A stretch of DNA of 64,000 nucleotides from Calendula officinalis (taxonomy: Eukaryota > Streptophyta > Magnoliopsida > Asterales > Asteraceae). Positions within the stretch are counted from its first letter, which is position 1. Each line of letters opens with the position of its first letter. Positions 1 through 11,242 of the stretch are shown one piece after another. The stretch lies in NCBI GenBank assembly GCA_963853835.1, contig OY970820.1, positions 73,590,909 to 73,654,908 on the forward strand, written 5' to 3'. The notes beneath the pieces were generated by a model that was not told the origin of the DNA, ran no database searches, and saw only the letters and a list, made by a program, of their open reading frames with translations. Made by a program: the position numbers and the translations under genes.

Positions 1-1760
1 TCGGTATTTTTTTTCCTTTTTTCGGTATTTTTTTTTTATTTTTTGGTAATTTTTTTATTTTTTAGGTATTTTAATTAGTATTATGTAATTTTAATTTTAA
101 TGAAGTATTATGTTTTAAAAAAAAGAAAAAGAAAAAAAGAGGGTGGGGCCAAAATGGCTTAAGTGATGGTAGAAGGGGTATTTGGGGATTTTGAATGTGA
201 AATGTGAAATGGTGATGTGGCGCATATGTGGCTTCCGACCCAATGTGACCACAACCATTGCTCTAAAAGTGGTTCATCATCTATCTTATAATAAAACAAG
301 GTCTAGAAGGCCACTTGGCACCTTCTTAGACCTACAATGTGACACTTGGCAGCTCCTTAAGGTGCCAAAGTTTGTTTTTCCGCCCTTAAATAAATAAATA
401 ATAAATAATTAACCAAATTAAATAAGTAAATTAATCAGCAATAAATCTCTTCAAGATTTGAGATCCAAAATATTAATAATTATTGTTTGTTTCTTAAAAT
501 ACCGCCTCAGTTTTTAGAAACAGGTCCTCTAAATTTGCGGATTTTGTGGCCTGCTTACTCTGTTGCGTTAACTACCAATTCGATAATAAGGAAGATTACA
601 ATATTTTATGTACATCATCACTAATTCTGGTACACCATAGCCTTCATTCGTCTTATTTAAATTGTATTGTAGCATCGATTCTTAAAACTGCTGGCAGGTA
701 ACTCTCATAATTCTTAAACTTGCATAATTCTTAGTTTCTTACTACATTTTTTATACAAATTTTGTTATTCTGTTATTTAAAAATATTTTTAAATAGTAAG
801 AATAAAGGTTAGTGTATTGCTCTTTTGATAAATCCAATTCTTTAACATGTTTAAAGTTCCTGTTGTCTTTTAATGTATAAACAGTCAAAATGAAAGTGTT
901 ACTGTTATATAATATTTTAATTTTTAATTTTTAAAACTTCTGCATACATCTTTATCATGTTTGTATGTACTGTTAATCAAACAATGAATATTGCATGAGC
1001 CTCACATAATTAACTATATACCATCCTCTTTGAACTTTTTAGTAGTCAAAATAGAATTATGTATTAATATTAGGGAAAACTGGAAAAGTAAGTGTGTGTC
1101 TATTACATGCCTAACCTTGGTGTGGAATCACCTAAAACGTAATTTTAGTTATAAAAAAAACCAATAACTCACTACATAAACTCATTAGTATATCAAAGGC
1201 CATATAAAACTTATCTCTTATCTTAAACCTTAATTATGTTTTTGTTGAAATAATGTTTCGAGTTTCCTATTTCTTGAAAAAGTGTTTATATTGAACGCAT
1301 GTGCATATGTGTGTATGTAGTTTTTTTTACTGTCTAAGTGTTCTAATATGGTGGGAAAATGACAAGACATTGTAGAGAATAACCGCTTTGAATTTTTTTT
1401 AAACCAAAACTATGTAGTTATAGATGGTTTCACATCTAACTTTAGGTATGTAACAAACACACACTCAATATCCCGTTAGTATTATTACTGAGTTTGGAAA
1501 TAATTCTTAAATACATTGTTTTTTATATTAAACATTTTTTTGTAAATTGTTATTTGATGTTTTATTTATTATATTATCATATTTATGAAATTAAAATTTT
1601 CCTTTTTTTTATTATGTTATATTTGCTCATGTTATATAATGTATACATTTGATTTTTCTAAAATCAATTATGTGTCTTATTATCTTATGTGTAATTAAAG
1701 TACAATTAACAATTCATTTTTTGTATTTCGATAATTCAAACTTTCAGTTTAATTACAACA
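1..1760. other. AT-rich intergenic DNA without a recognisable gene
   Basis: The first 130 bases are a degenerate poly-T tract with repeated TCGGTATTTTTT-like units. The rest is AT-rich with only short open frames and no splice-consistent coding sequence. The right part probably belongs to the Helitron-like element whose 3' end is seen at 1761-1790, but I could not locate its 5' end. Confidence 0.5.
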
Positions 1761-1790
1761 ATCCGTAATTTTTCACGGGTTATAACCTAG
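1761..1790 (+). mobile_element. Helitron-like 3' terminus (hairpin plus CTAG)
   Basis: A short stem (AATCCGT pairing with ACGGGTT, one wobble pair, loop of 8) is followed 6 bases later by CTAG, then T. This is the layout of plant Helitron 3' ends: a hairpin, then CTRR, then host T. The 5' TC end was not found, so the element length is unknown. It differs in sequence from the Helitron family at 5720, 15517 and 32254. Confidence 0.45.
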
Positions 1791-2038
1791 TTAACAAAAT
1801 ATATTACACTATGATCAAACATTATAAACAACCCAACTCCCAGCCAAAAAAAATATTAATTGAGCAAAACCTGCAAAATAGAGTTTAAGGTGAGGGATTA
1901 AAAACATCAAATTGCATTAGCCACTACAATTTAGAATTACAACATAATCATGCAATCAAAACGTATCTAGAGGATCGGTGGTTCAGCGCATAACCTACAA
2001 TCATTGTTGGTCTAGCAAGGTTTATTGATAACCTAATG

Positions 2039-3039
2039 GTTTGTTCAAGGTAGTCCAGGGAATTTATTAAGTCCCAAAGGACAATTAATAGCCCTCGGAT
2101 CAAGAAAAAATCAAAGGTCAAGATCAAGATTCAAACCACCACCACCACTACAAACACATGTGATTCAATGCATCAATACCCCACCTGCGGCCGGCGGAGG
2201 CGGCCGGCGGTGGTGGTGACCGGCGGTGGTGGTCGTGACTTGAAACACATGTGTTTGAAACACATGCGTAGTTCGTATGCTCCCCTGTTATTAGAAACTC
2301 ATATTTTTAGTGAATCACATGCGTTTCGTGACTTGAAACACATGTGATTCGAAGTCACATGCTTGTCTGTATTTTGGAACCACTATTTATTAGTGAATCA
2401 CATGTGTTTCACCTTTTGAAACACATGTGATTCGTAGTTCGTATGCTCCCCTGTGTTTTAGAAACTCATATTTTTAGTGAATCACGTGTGTTTGAAACAC
2501 ATGTGCTTCGTAGTTTCGTATGCTCCCCTGTATTTTAGAAACTCGTGTTTTTAGTGAATCACATGTGTTTCGTGACTTGAAACACATGTGATTCGAAGTA
2601 ATATGCTCGTCTGTATTTTGAAACCCATGTTTTTAACAAATCACATGTGTTTCACCTTTTGAAACACATATGCTTCGTAGTTCGTATGCTCCCCTGTGTT
2701 TTAGAAACTCATGTTTTTAGTGAATCACATGTGTTTCGTGACTTGAAACACATGTGATTCGAAGTAATATCCTTGTCTGTATTTTGAAACCACTGTTTTT
2801 AACGAATCGCATGTGTTTCAATACATCAATACCACCACCATCCCCACCACCACTGTCAGTCACCGGCACCACCGCCGGCCGGCGGCAGCCGGCGGCGACG
2901 GATGTCGGCGGATGGTGGCGGACGGCGTTGGCTGTAAGTGGCAGTGGGTAACGGATTTGATCTTGATCATTTTGATCCAATGGCTAGGATTTGTCCCTCA
3001 GGACTACACAAAACCCTTAGACTACGTAAAACACAACTC
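2039..3039. mobile_element. TIR element with CACATGTG palindrome array, copy 1
   Basis: A 1,001-bp insertion flanked by a perfect 13-bp direct repeat (TGATAACCTAATG at 2026-2038 and 3040-3052; the true target duplication may be the inner 9-10 bases). The ends are imperfect inverted repeats: the left subterminal region and the right end share a motif around ATTGGATCAAG in opposite orientation, and the right end is ACAACTC as in copies 2 and 3. The interior has about eleven exact CACATGTG octamers between 2150 and 2830, each in a longer palindrome with paired flanks (GAAAC/GTTTC, GAATC/GATTC). It is bracketed by GC-rich CGG/CCG blocks at about 2187-2240 and 2840-2945. No coding function is credible. 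The long duplication suggests a Mutator-like relative; the superfamily is an inference. Confidence 0.75.
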
Positions 3040-3159
3040 TGATAACCTAATGATACTTGGCATGGTAAAACTTATTCTTATAATTAAATATTAGTTCTAT
3101 TAATTAATTATTCATGTTTAGTTTATTTATTTTTTATTTTTTTGTTTTTATTTTTTGAA

Positions 3160-3275
3160 ACAGAAAATCTAATATACTCCTAATTACTACTTATGTCCAC
3201 GACGGGACTTGAACTACTGACCTCAAAATTAAGAGGCAATCATCATACTGCTAGACCTAAGGCCCTTTGATATTC
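3160..3275 (-). repeat. tRNA-derived SINE-like sequence
   Basis: Read on the minus strand there is an A-box-like segment (GGTCTAGCAGTATG, about 3245-3262) followed by a B-box-like AGTTCAAGTCCC (3204-3215), spaced as in a Pol III internal promoter. No tRNA fold is complete. It resembles the heads at 12266 and 12680, so I call it a SINE copy. The ends are not defined. Confidence 0.5.
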
Positions 3276-3502
3276 ATGTTTAGTTATTATGTAATATATT
3301 TGTTGTATATTAATTTTAACGTCTTTAGCTGTTTACGCTTTATTTTTATATAACTTGATTCGGTCGACATATATTCATTATAAAGATATAAAATTTATAT
3401 TTTTAATTTGAATCGTATATACCAATTGGTTGAACTCCGGGTTCTACCGATGAATCACTAAATTTGATAAATATATGTATCCCTTGCGTGTACTAAAATA
3501 TA

Positions 3503-3766
3503 CTCCCTCCGTCCCTTAATAAAGTTCCCATTTCTATCAAAATATTTGTCCCAAAATAAAGTTCTCATTTCTCAAATTAGAGGGACCCACTCAATAAAAT
3601 AATATTATTACCATGTACTTCACCACTAACTATCTTTTAAAAACACTTTCTCTCTCCAAAATAACCTTATATTTTAATCAAATCTATTACCAAGACCCCA
3701 CCACTAACAAACTCCTAAAAACTTGTGCCCAATTGAAATGGGAACTTTATTAAGGGACGGAGGGAG
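3503..3766. mobile_element. Stowaway-type MITE
   Basis: A 264-bp element with termini CTCCCTCCGTCCCTTAAT and the inverted complement ATTAAGGGACGGAGGGAG, flanked on both sides by TA (3501-3502 and 3767-3768). TIR sequence, TA target duplication and size are those of plant Stowaway MITEs of the Tc1/mariner superfamily. No coding sequence. Confidence 0.92.
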
Positions 3767-5678
3767 TATAAAATTAAATCTAGGCTCCTGTATCAAATAA
3801 AATTTTAGATTCATGAACAATTATTCTAGAAAATAACCCAGTTATGATTAGATGTTAGGAATGTCACAAAGTCCATATAAAATCAAATTGGGAATTTTTT
3901 TTACAAAAGATACCTACGCTATTTGTACGTTATTGTGATATCAGGTTATTGGTTCAGCCGGAATGTGGACTCAAAGCAAAATACATGAATTAACTTGTTT
4001 GTAATCGTCATACCGATGGAAAACTAATTAAAATATCACTAGCAATTTTATTTTCTTATTGGCAAAAAAATAACGAAACAAAAACCATCCATATGATTTC
4101 TGATTACAGTTAATTAGTTCACTAATAATTCCTTTTAATGAGACATTAAACCGAAAATAGTACAAATATTTAATGGCTAGCTCACAACTAAGGACTTTCA
4201 TCAACTACCAATCCATCTTGCCAAAGTCTTGAAGCCGACCACTACTAACTAAAAATATAAGGTTTATATAACTCGTGCTTTAGAGTATGAGATTAGAAGA
4301 GTTTTATGAATTTCAAAGTTTTATTTCGTAATGAATAAACTCATTTATTAGTGATTAATGACGTCTATTTTTTATATGAGTTAAGTGTATATTTAAAGAG
4401 AAGTGATTCGTACAAAGTAATTAATTTTTATCCATGTAAAGTAATTTTATATCAAATGACAGTCATATTTTTAAAGGATGGGGTGAAATGCAAATTTTGG
4501 TAAAAGGAAATGAATGTCATAATTGTCATTTGAGATGAAATTGTTTTAAATAAATAAATATTGTTCTGTATGAATCACTTACCATATTTAAATAATATGA
4601 TAAGTTTGAGTTCATTAAACCTTCTAACCTCACACAGTCATGTTTTTACAACATAAGTTACACACTCTTAGATATATGAGACATTTAATTAGTTAACTAA
4701 TAACTCCTTTTAATGAGACATTTAAACTGAAAATAGTGCAAACATTTAGTGGCTAGCTCACAACTAACGACTTCCATCAACTACCAATTGATCTTGCCAA
4801 AGTCTTAAAGTCGACAACTACTTATTAAATATATAATATTTAATTTGATCCACTATGTTTAACTTGTGAGAGGGCCTGGTGTGGTCGTATTAAACCCATG
4901 CTAAATCACATTATGTCTTGCGTCAATTTCTCCTCCGCCATTGGTTTAATGCACGTTAAACAGTTTTTTTCTTTCTAAATTGTGGTATTTTTATGGGTTC
5001 TAAATGATTGTTATATGAACGTTAAACGAAAGAGAATAATTTTGAGAAAACAAAACAAAGTTTAACATCTAGCTATGATTTGAGTTGTGACTCGATCGGG
5101 ACACATGCTAACTAACATTTCTTTGGTTTTGCTACCAAACAAGGGAACTGATTTCCCTGCTAATTCCTCATGTCAATTCTCTGATATTACCAAACAATGA
5201 AATTTATTTCATTTCTCATGTCAATTCCCTGGTATTACCAAACAATGAAATTTATTTCATTTTTCAGCCTATTTCATTTCTCAACTTTTTATTTCTTTGC
5301 TACAAGTAAGTTTTAAAATTAATGGTAGTTGATATTAACACTTGTGACTTGGCATACACAGACACTAATTACCATGAGTTCACATAAGTTCTCATTAATG
5401 TGTGGTAGTTGATATTGATAAACCGCAGAACAACCACTTTCTGACCGTAAAGTCATAGCGTTCATTTCAGAAAAAGAAATGTGCTTGTTGAATCAAGATT
5501 ATACTCGGGTTTTCGACCTGTTTTATAACTTCTTTTTTGAGCGCAAATTGTATTAAACTAACAAGGAGATAGCTAGAAAGAACAAAGAAGAAAAACAAAG
5601 AATTATATGAAATGAGGGCTACTACACCAATATACCCAATTTAAGTTCATCTTTTATCTCCACCATTATTCCATAGAA

Positions 5679-5683
<5 letters not shown>
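3767..5683. repeat. Intergenic DNA with a 150-bp direct repeat and a 48-bp tandem repeat
   Basis: No gene is seen. A segment at about 4110-4262 (from TAGTTCACTAATAATTCC through GGCTAGCTCACAACTAA) recurs in the same orientation at about 4693-4840 with roughly 10-15% differences, 580 bp away. At 5167-5262 a 48-bp unit beginning CTCATGTCAATTC is repeated twice in tandem with a few substitutions. The origin of both repeats is unknown. Confidence 0.6.

Positions 5684-5715
<32 letters not shown>
5684..5715. repeat. (TA)n microsatellite
   Basis: About 16 TA units, ending 4 bases before the CTAG end of the Helitron at 5720. Confidence 0.95.
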
Positions 5716-5719
<4 letters not shown>

Positions 5720-6603
5720 CTAGCTTCATAGCCCACTCGACTGGGCGGGCATGCTTCAAGAGATATGTTATAGGAAAATACCAACAAATATTAATAATTT
5801 TAGAAATGACATAAGAATAGATAGCTGTAATGATAAGTTTGTACAAAATTTGATACATGAACAAATGTTACATAAAAATTATAGACGAAATAAGACTTCT
5901 TTGTAAACGACATTTGTTGTTGAATTAATGTAATTGTCATCTCTGTCACAACAAATGACCGGTTTTTGCATACCACTAATCGTGCACACAATAAAATATA
6001 CATTTATATAAAATGGCCAAATATTTTTAAATAAACTTACTTGGGATGACTCCTAGAACCTGCTTGAAAAAGTGAAGCCATTGTTGTAGCTCCTCCCCAT
6101 GGGACATCACCTAATTCGTTGATCGTATGTATCGCATTGCAAAACCTTCTTCACCACTAACTTCAATGGAACACCTCGTTGATTCACTTGTTTCTTTCCC
6201 ACAAACATTGAAGATATAACTAATGGTACAACAATCGGTCAATTGCAACAATTATTGCAATTGCAGTACCGTAAGATTTGTCTTCCATGACGTTGGAGAA
6301 GAAACCTATGTGTTCAGTTGTGGGAGTAGTGATATAGGTGACCAAGAGCCATTCAAGTTGTTGATAAGATCTCAGAGAAATAAACAATTTGAGAGATATA
6401 TGCTATAACTAATTAAAGTTATGTAATATTCTAACCAGCAAAGATGCAATAAAATTATGTAACATTCTTACCTGAAAAAAAGAAAAAAAATCATTCATAA
6501 GGTATAACATATCAGAAAAATTTGTAAGTATATAAATTATATAAATAACCTCTCGGATTTACACTCGAATTCATCTAGAATGTTGGCCAACATTCTGCAC
6601 AGT

Positions 6604-9129
6604 TTAATCACCCAAACCAGGCTGCACCGGGCTGGAAAAAACCTGCGGATTCTGGGCTGAAACAGTGTCCCCAACAGTGCATTTTTCCTGCACAGAATCA
6701 CCAAAATTTGCACCTAAAACAGGCTGAGCAGGGACTGTTGTTTCCTGCACAGTCTGGGCAATTTCAGCAGCCCCCACATCAGTTTTTCCCTGCACTTTAT
6801 TGTAACACACCAATTTTTCAAAACAATTTAAACTTTTTAAATAAATAAGTTTAACATTAAAAATCCATAACATCCAAAATATGGTTTAAATAAAACATTT
6901 GGAATAATTAAGGAGTACCAAAGACCGGTGTTACAAATATATATCAAAACTAGTCTAGGGAATTAAATAAGTACACCGAGCTTAATCATCCAAATGCTAA
7001 CAATACGGGCCGCCTAATCCTTAGCTCCCGAACCTGAGTACATAGACATAAAAGAAAACGTAGTACGTGAGACAAAATTGTCTCGTGAGAAACATGGGTT
7101 TTAGACCCGGTCATAATTAAATGCAACTAAGTAATAATAATAACATGATTATCAAATTGCACATAAGTCCAACATAATCTCGAGCTTGCCCTAAGCTCAC
7201 ACGTACGCAACGGGTCATCCCGAAGCAACTCCCCCGATGTGGGTTATCATCAAAAGATCTTATGGTAATTGGGGTTCTCCCAAACTTACCGAGATCATCA
7301 CTCCCCCGTCTTGCGGGTTATCGTAATCCCCCTTTTTATCGGGTTATCATAGTCCCCCGAATTTCGGGTTATCGTTCACTTAGATATACTACCGTTGCGC
7401 AGGGAGGTACCGCCCCAAGTAGTAATCTCAACTCCCCCACGAATGGGTTATCGTTTCCGGATAGTTTGACTAACACCTAATTGGTCATCTACATGAGCCT
7501 TAGCTCCAATTCAATCATCAATTCAACATGTCAATGTCACAAATCATTTCATGGCATATAAACATTTCAATCAATTTCTTTATCGAAAATCTTTATTCAA
7601 TAAAACTCTTTTAATCATTTTAGTCATTAAAATCATTTCCCTATGTACTCATAAAAGATCACATGTACTCACCTTAGCAATGCTATCCAACAATTGTGTT
7701 CAACAATACAATCCTTACTTCCAAATTGAGGAAGTACTTCCAATCTCAAAGTCTTCTTGACCTAACATCAATACCATCACAAGAATCTAGTTACAATCCA
7801 TAACTAACTACTAATTGAACCATCTAAACATTCCCAACCACCAAGTTCATACAACTTGGTGAAATCTCAAACCCTAGTTCAAGATTTTTCATCATTAATC
7901 CCAAATCCAACTTGTACACATTGATTACAAGTCTACAAGGAGTGTTTTACACCCAAGAAAGTTCATCTTCCCCAAAGATGACATGGTGGGTTCCCAAAAC
8001 CACCATTGTTACCCATACTAAGCTCAAAATGAAGGTAACTAAGTGATATAAGCAAGAATTCTTACCCTTGATGCTTAAATCCTTCAAGATGATGAAGATT
8101 TGAGCTCCTTAGCTCCAAAAACCATCCAAATGCTCTCAAAAACGACTGCACTAAGTCTAGGGTTCGTACGTGTTATGAGCCCTAGCTTCCACTCAGCTTT
8201 ATATAGTTCAGACAGACCTCGAACCCCGCTCGCGTTTGCCTCGCGTCGCGAGGTGACGCGGGTTGTCTTCTTGGTCGCCGCAGGAACGCCTACCTCACGC
8301 CCCGCTCGCGCCTAGCTCGCGCCGCGAGCTCGACGCGAAGCTCAACACAAGCTCGGCGTGAGTCTCTCGCATCCGAGTTCTGAACCTACTGTTTGATCTT
8401 GCGTCTGGCTCGCGCCTGCCTCGCGCCGCGAGGGCTGTTCCAGCCAGATTCTTGGCCTTTAAACTTGTTTCCATCCAAGTTTTGACCCATACTTGGTTAT
8501 ACAAAGTCCCAAACATTCAAACATTCGATAAAACACAAACCGGAACATAATCTAATATAAATACCAAAATCCGAATAAATCCCGAATAAATTACACGAAA
8601 AACAAACGTAAAATTACGGTCGTTGCTGAGCAGGGACTGTTGTTTCCTGCACAGTCTGGGCAGCTTCAGCAGCCCCCACATCAGTTTTTCCCTGCACTTT
8701 ATTACCCCGAACTTCATCCCAAAACGCATTATACTGTGCAACTGTAAACTGGACAGCTTTTTTGGTCCGAAACAGCATCAACGGAACTGCCCGAAACAGC
8801 AGCCCCAGAAACTGGATTCTGCACAGTTTCTGCCCCATATTTTCATCCAAAACTGCACAGTTTTGACCTAAAAACTGTCCAGATTTACCCTGTTCAAAAC
8901 TGCCGGAAACTACACTGTTTTGATCACCAAACTGTGCAGTTTTATCCTGCATAACACTGTCCGAAACTGCACAGTTTTCCTGCACAGAATTGCCCACAAC
9001 AGCCTCGGTTCGATCACAATGCTGCACAGTTTTATGCTCTAAATCATTCGACCATGTTCTAAATTGTGAGAAAAATTTGTAAGTATATAAATTATATAAA
9101 TAACCTCTCAGATTTACACTCGAATTCAT
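6604..9129 (-). pseudogene. Helitron cargo ORF, Gln/Val-rich, split by an LTR
   Basis: Two minus-strand open segments (8614-9129, 171 aa, starting MNSSVNLRGYL; and 6604-6873, 89 aa) form one coding-like region broken by the LTR at 6801-8624. The sequence is rich in short Q/N/V repeats (TVQETTVPAQ, VQENCAV, QDKTAQF) and has no domain I recognise. A 79-bp stretch (TDVGAAE..TVQETTVPAQ) occurs on both sides of the LTR (6723-6801 and 8625-8703, two mismatches). The first 70 bp of the ORF region (9068-9137) recurs in the same orientation beyond its 3' end (6513-6583), so the cargo was itself partly duplicated. It may be a captured gene fragment or non-coding repeat DNA. Confidence 0.4.
6801..8624 (-). 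mobile_element. Solo LTR (minus) inside Helitron C
   Basis: On the minus strand it runs from AACGACCGTAATTTTACG (8624) to GGTGTGTTACA (6801). It shares with the LTRs at 32386 and 17534 a GC-rich block of GCGCGAG repeats (8225-8440), a TATA motif (about 8200-8206), a series of GATAACCC/GGGGGA hairpins (7210-7455) and the conserved ACCCATGTTTCTCACGAGA...GTCTCACGTACTAC stretch near its 3' side (7050-7110). The terminal TGT expected at its 5' end is missing. Instead of a 5-bp target duplication it is bordered by a 79-bp direct repeat, which argues for an aberrant integration or repair history. No internal region or second LTR is present. Confidence 0.75.
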
Positions 9130-9929
9130 CTAGGATTTTGTTTTCATCACATAGGGTTGTGCCAGCACTAACTATTGCAGAGCCTGAAACTTGTGGGCCA
9201 ACAACAACAGAGGCACGGGCAATATGAAAAACATATTATGTATTTTTATCTAAAGTGTTTCATAGGCAGCTTCCATTCTTCGTTTGACCTAACTGCTATT
9301 AGAACTTACATTGATAATCTCGGCACATTCATCTTCTCCCGATTATTGTGGGTTATTGAATCTGGTTAACCCAAACATAAAAATTGATTCTTTAATTTCT
9401 AATTAACACAATTGAAATACATTAGTTTTATAATTGAACGTCCATGCTCCCTGTACAATCAAACCATATTGAACGCATATGCGGACTCTCAAAATTACCT
9501 TGTTAATCAATAAGCGCATGCCGAGTTCTGAACTCATGCTCTTAACGTAATGACGACATCGAATTACATCTGGAATAAACCCTCGATTCAGCTGGAGTAT
9601 GGACAGAGGATATCGATTCGTAGGACGGGGATAGCGGCTAGAGAGAGTAGTGTGAGATGTTGGTATTTGATTTGAGGAAGAAGATGAACGTTTGAGAAGG
9701 AATTATTCAACGGAAGCGGCGAGGAGGAATTAGGGCTAGAGGTGATTCTGCATCGTCGCAGGTTTATTCTTTCCGTCGAATTAAATGCAGAAAAAGGCTT
9801 AGGAAAATTGAGAGGAAATCATTGGCCAATGAATGAATTACACGTGGCATAAACAACCAATCAGAGTGCTTTAAGTGGGTGAGTTGTCAAACCAAAATCA
9901 TATGTAGCTGCATATATAGAAGAAGATAT

Positions 9930-10230
9930 TAACGTTATCTCCTAGCAAGTCCTTACTACAAGGCTTGTTGGATTGGAAAGCCATTTCCATTTTGTATCTC
10001 CATATGATCCAAAAATTCCAGAAAATTACAACCTTAAAATGCTTCCCCAAAGCATATGAACCATAAATCTTCTCCGAAAACAAAAAGATATCTAATAAGC
10101 AAGTGGGAGTACCAAAATGAATATTCCACCACTTAAAGATCATATCCTGAAGATCTGTAGCAATTATTTTAGCAATATTTTTTATAATTTGAGAAGATAA
10201 GAAGTTATCACCACATAAACCTGAAGCCAC
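9930..10230 (-). pseudogene. LINE reverse transcriptase C-terminal (zf-RVT-like) fragment
   Basis: A minus-strand open segment of about 100 aa contains LQDMIFKWWNIHFG near its start, then KHFKVVIFWNFWIIWRYKME and FQSNKPCSKDLL. The spacing of W, P and the FWxIWRxxNxxxF-type motif resembles the zinc-binding tail of plant non-LTR retrotransposon reverse transcriptases. There is no RT core, endonuclease or poly(A) next to it, so it is a short dead fragment. Its 3' side stops at the Helitron C edge (9926). Assignment is by motif pattern only. Confidence 0.5.
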
Positions 10231-10239
10231 AATTCATAA

Positions 10240-11180
10240 TTTACCTGGCGTTTAAAGATCTCCCAAACTAAAATTACCGACTATTATAGGTTTATAACTT
10301 TCACTCACACTTGATCTCCGTCGGGAACTTCAATATTAATCCCACCAAAAGTCAAAATAACAAAACTCAAGCTTCTAGCCTAGTGATATTGGAGAAAGAG
10401 ATAAGGTGTTGCTCATTTCCTATGCTACAGTACTGACTTTAGACACAGAGAGTCAAATTAACACAACTTGCTCAAAAATACCGAAATCATTTGTTATATG
10501 GTTGTCTAGATTCTAGTTTACAATCAATGATCTTCTTTGCAGTGACGCTTACAATTTCCGACTGTAAAAGTTTCTGCCGTCACTAAATTATTTTCCTTAC
10601 CACACTGTATTAGTTTTAAAGCATATTGTACAATTATATTACAATATAAGGTGTAGTGTGAGAAGTAACTTTTGTGGTTGTAGTCAATATAAGCATATTG
10701 TACCCAGTTAGAAATGAGTCGATTTGATCAGTGGTTGTAACTCGTCCAGAACTGGGCAGTTGGATATAAAAATCCGGCTGAACCGAAAAAAATTTGAGTT
10801 TTCTACATAGAAAAATTAGAGAAACAAAATAGATATGGATTTTTTTAGACAGCTTTTGAAACTAGAAAGTATAAAGTTTATTTGAAATATAAATTTTGAT
10901 TTTTTTTTAAATTTTTTATGGTATTCATTTTGTATTTTTTAGCATCTTTACACCATTTAAATAATAATTGCATCATAAATACTTAACAATATTGTCATCC
11001 AGTTCAACTAACAACTCAATCAGTCACCGTCCAACCAATTCGACAATATTTAAAGTATTAATCGACTCAATGCAAAAACTTATTTTTAAAACATTGATAT
11101 TTAGAGATGTGGCCCAAAAAAGAGAGCAAATTAACTAAAAGTCTAAAAAAAAACACTCGAATTCTTGACGACATTTTCTC
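10240..11180. other. P450 upstream region with a SINE-like fragment
   Basis: No gene is seen. At about 10376-10420 the sequence CTAGTGATATTGGAGAAAGA and what follows match the head of the SINE-like repeat at 12266, without a B box, so it is a truncated copy. The rest is AT-rich DNA upstream of the P450. Confidence 0.4.
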
Positions 11181-11188
11181 TATATAAA
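11181..11188 (+). promoter_or_regulatory. TATA box of the P450 gene
   Basis: TATATAAA preceded by a pyrimidine stretch (TTTTCTC) lies 55 bp upstream of the P450 start codon at 11243. With the usual plant spacing this puts the transcription start near 11210-11220 and gives a 5' UTR of about 25-35 bases. Confidence 0.65.
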
Positions 11189-11242
11189 CTGCATGTTATA
11201 GTTTTAATTTAGCTCAAAATTAACCAACCAACAACAAGCTCA

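Larger units (their letters stand above)
5720..9926 (-). mobile_element. Helitron copy C (non-autonomous)
   Basis: On the minus strand the element begins TCTTCTTCTATATATGCAG (ending at 9926) and ends with a hairpin (5731-5750, stem imperfect), TATGAAG and CTAG (5720-5723). Flanking bases are A on the left (5719) and T on the right (9927), the A|T target expected of Helitrons. Both ends match copies A (15517) and B (32254); the middle does not, so this is a family member with different cargo. The cargo is a broken repeat-rich ORF (6604-9129) interrupted by an LTR (6801-8624). No Rep/helicase is visible. About 110 bp of the 5' end, with G-box CACGTG (9841-9846), CCAAT and TATATA, is shared with the other copies. 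Confidence 0.85.

Noticed and set aside
2717..3094. Overlapping open frames on both strands in the CACATGTG elements (also 44482-45491)
   Set aside because: They arise from palindromes and CGG repeats, which stay open in several frames; no codon pattern or family match.
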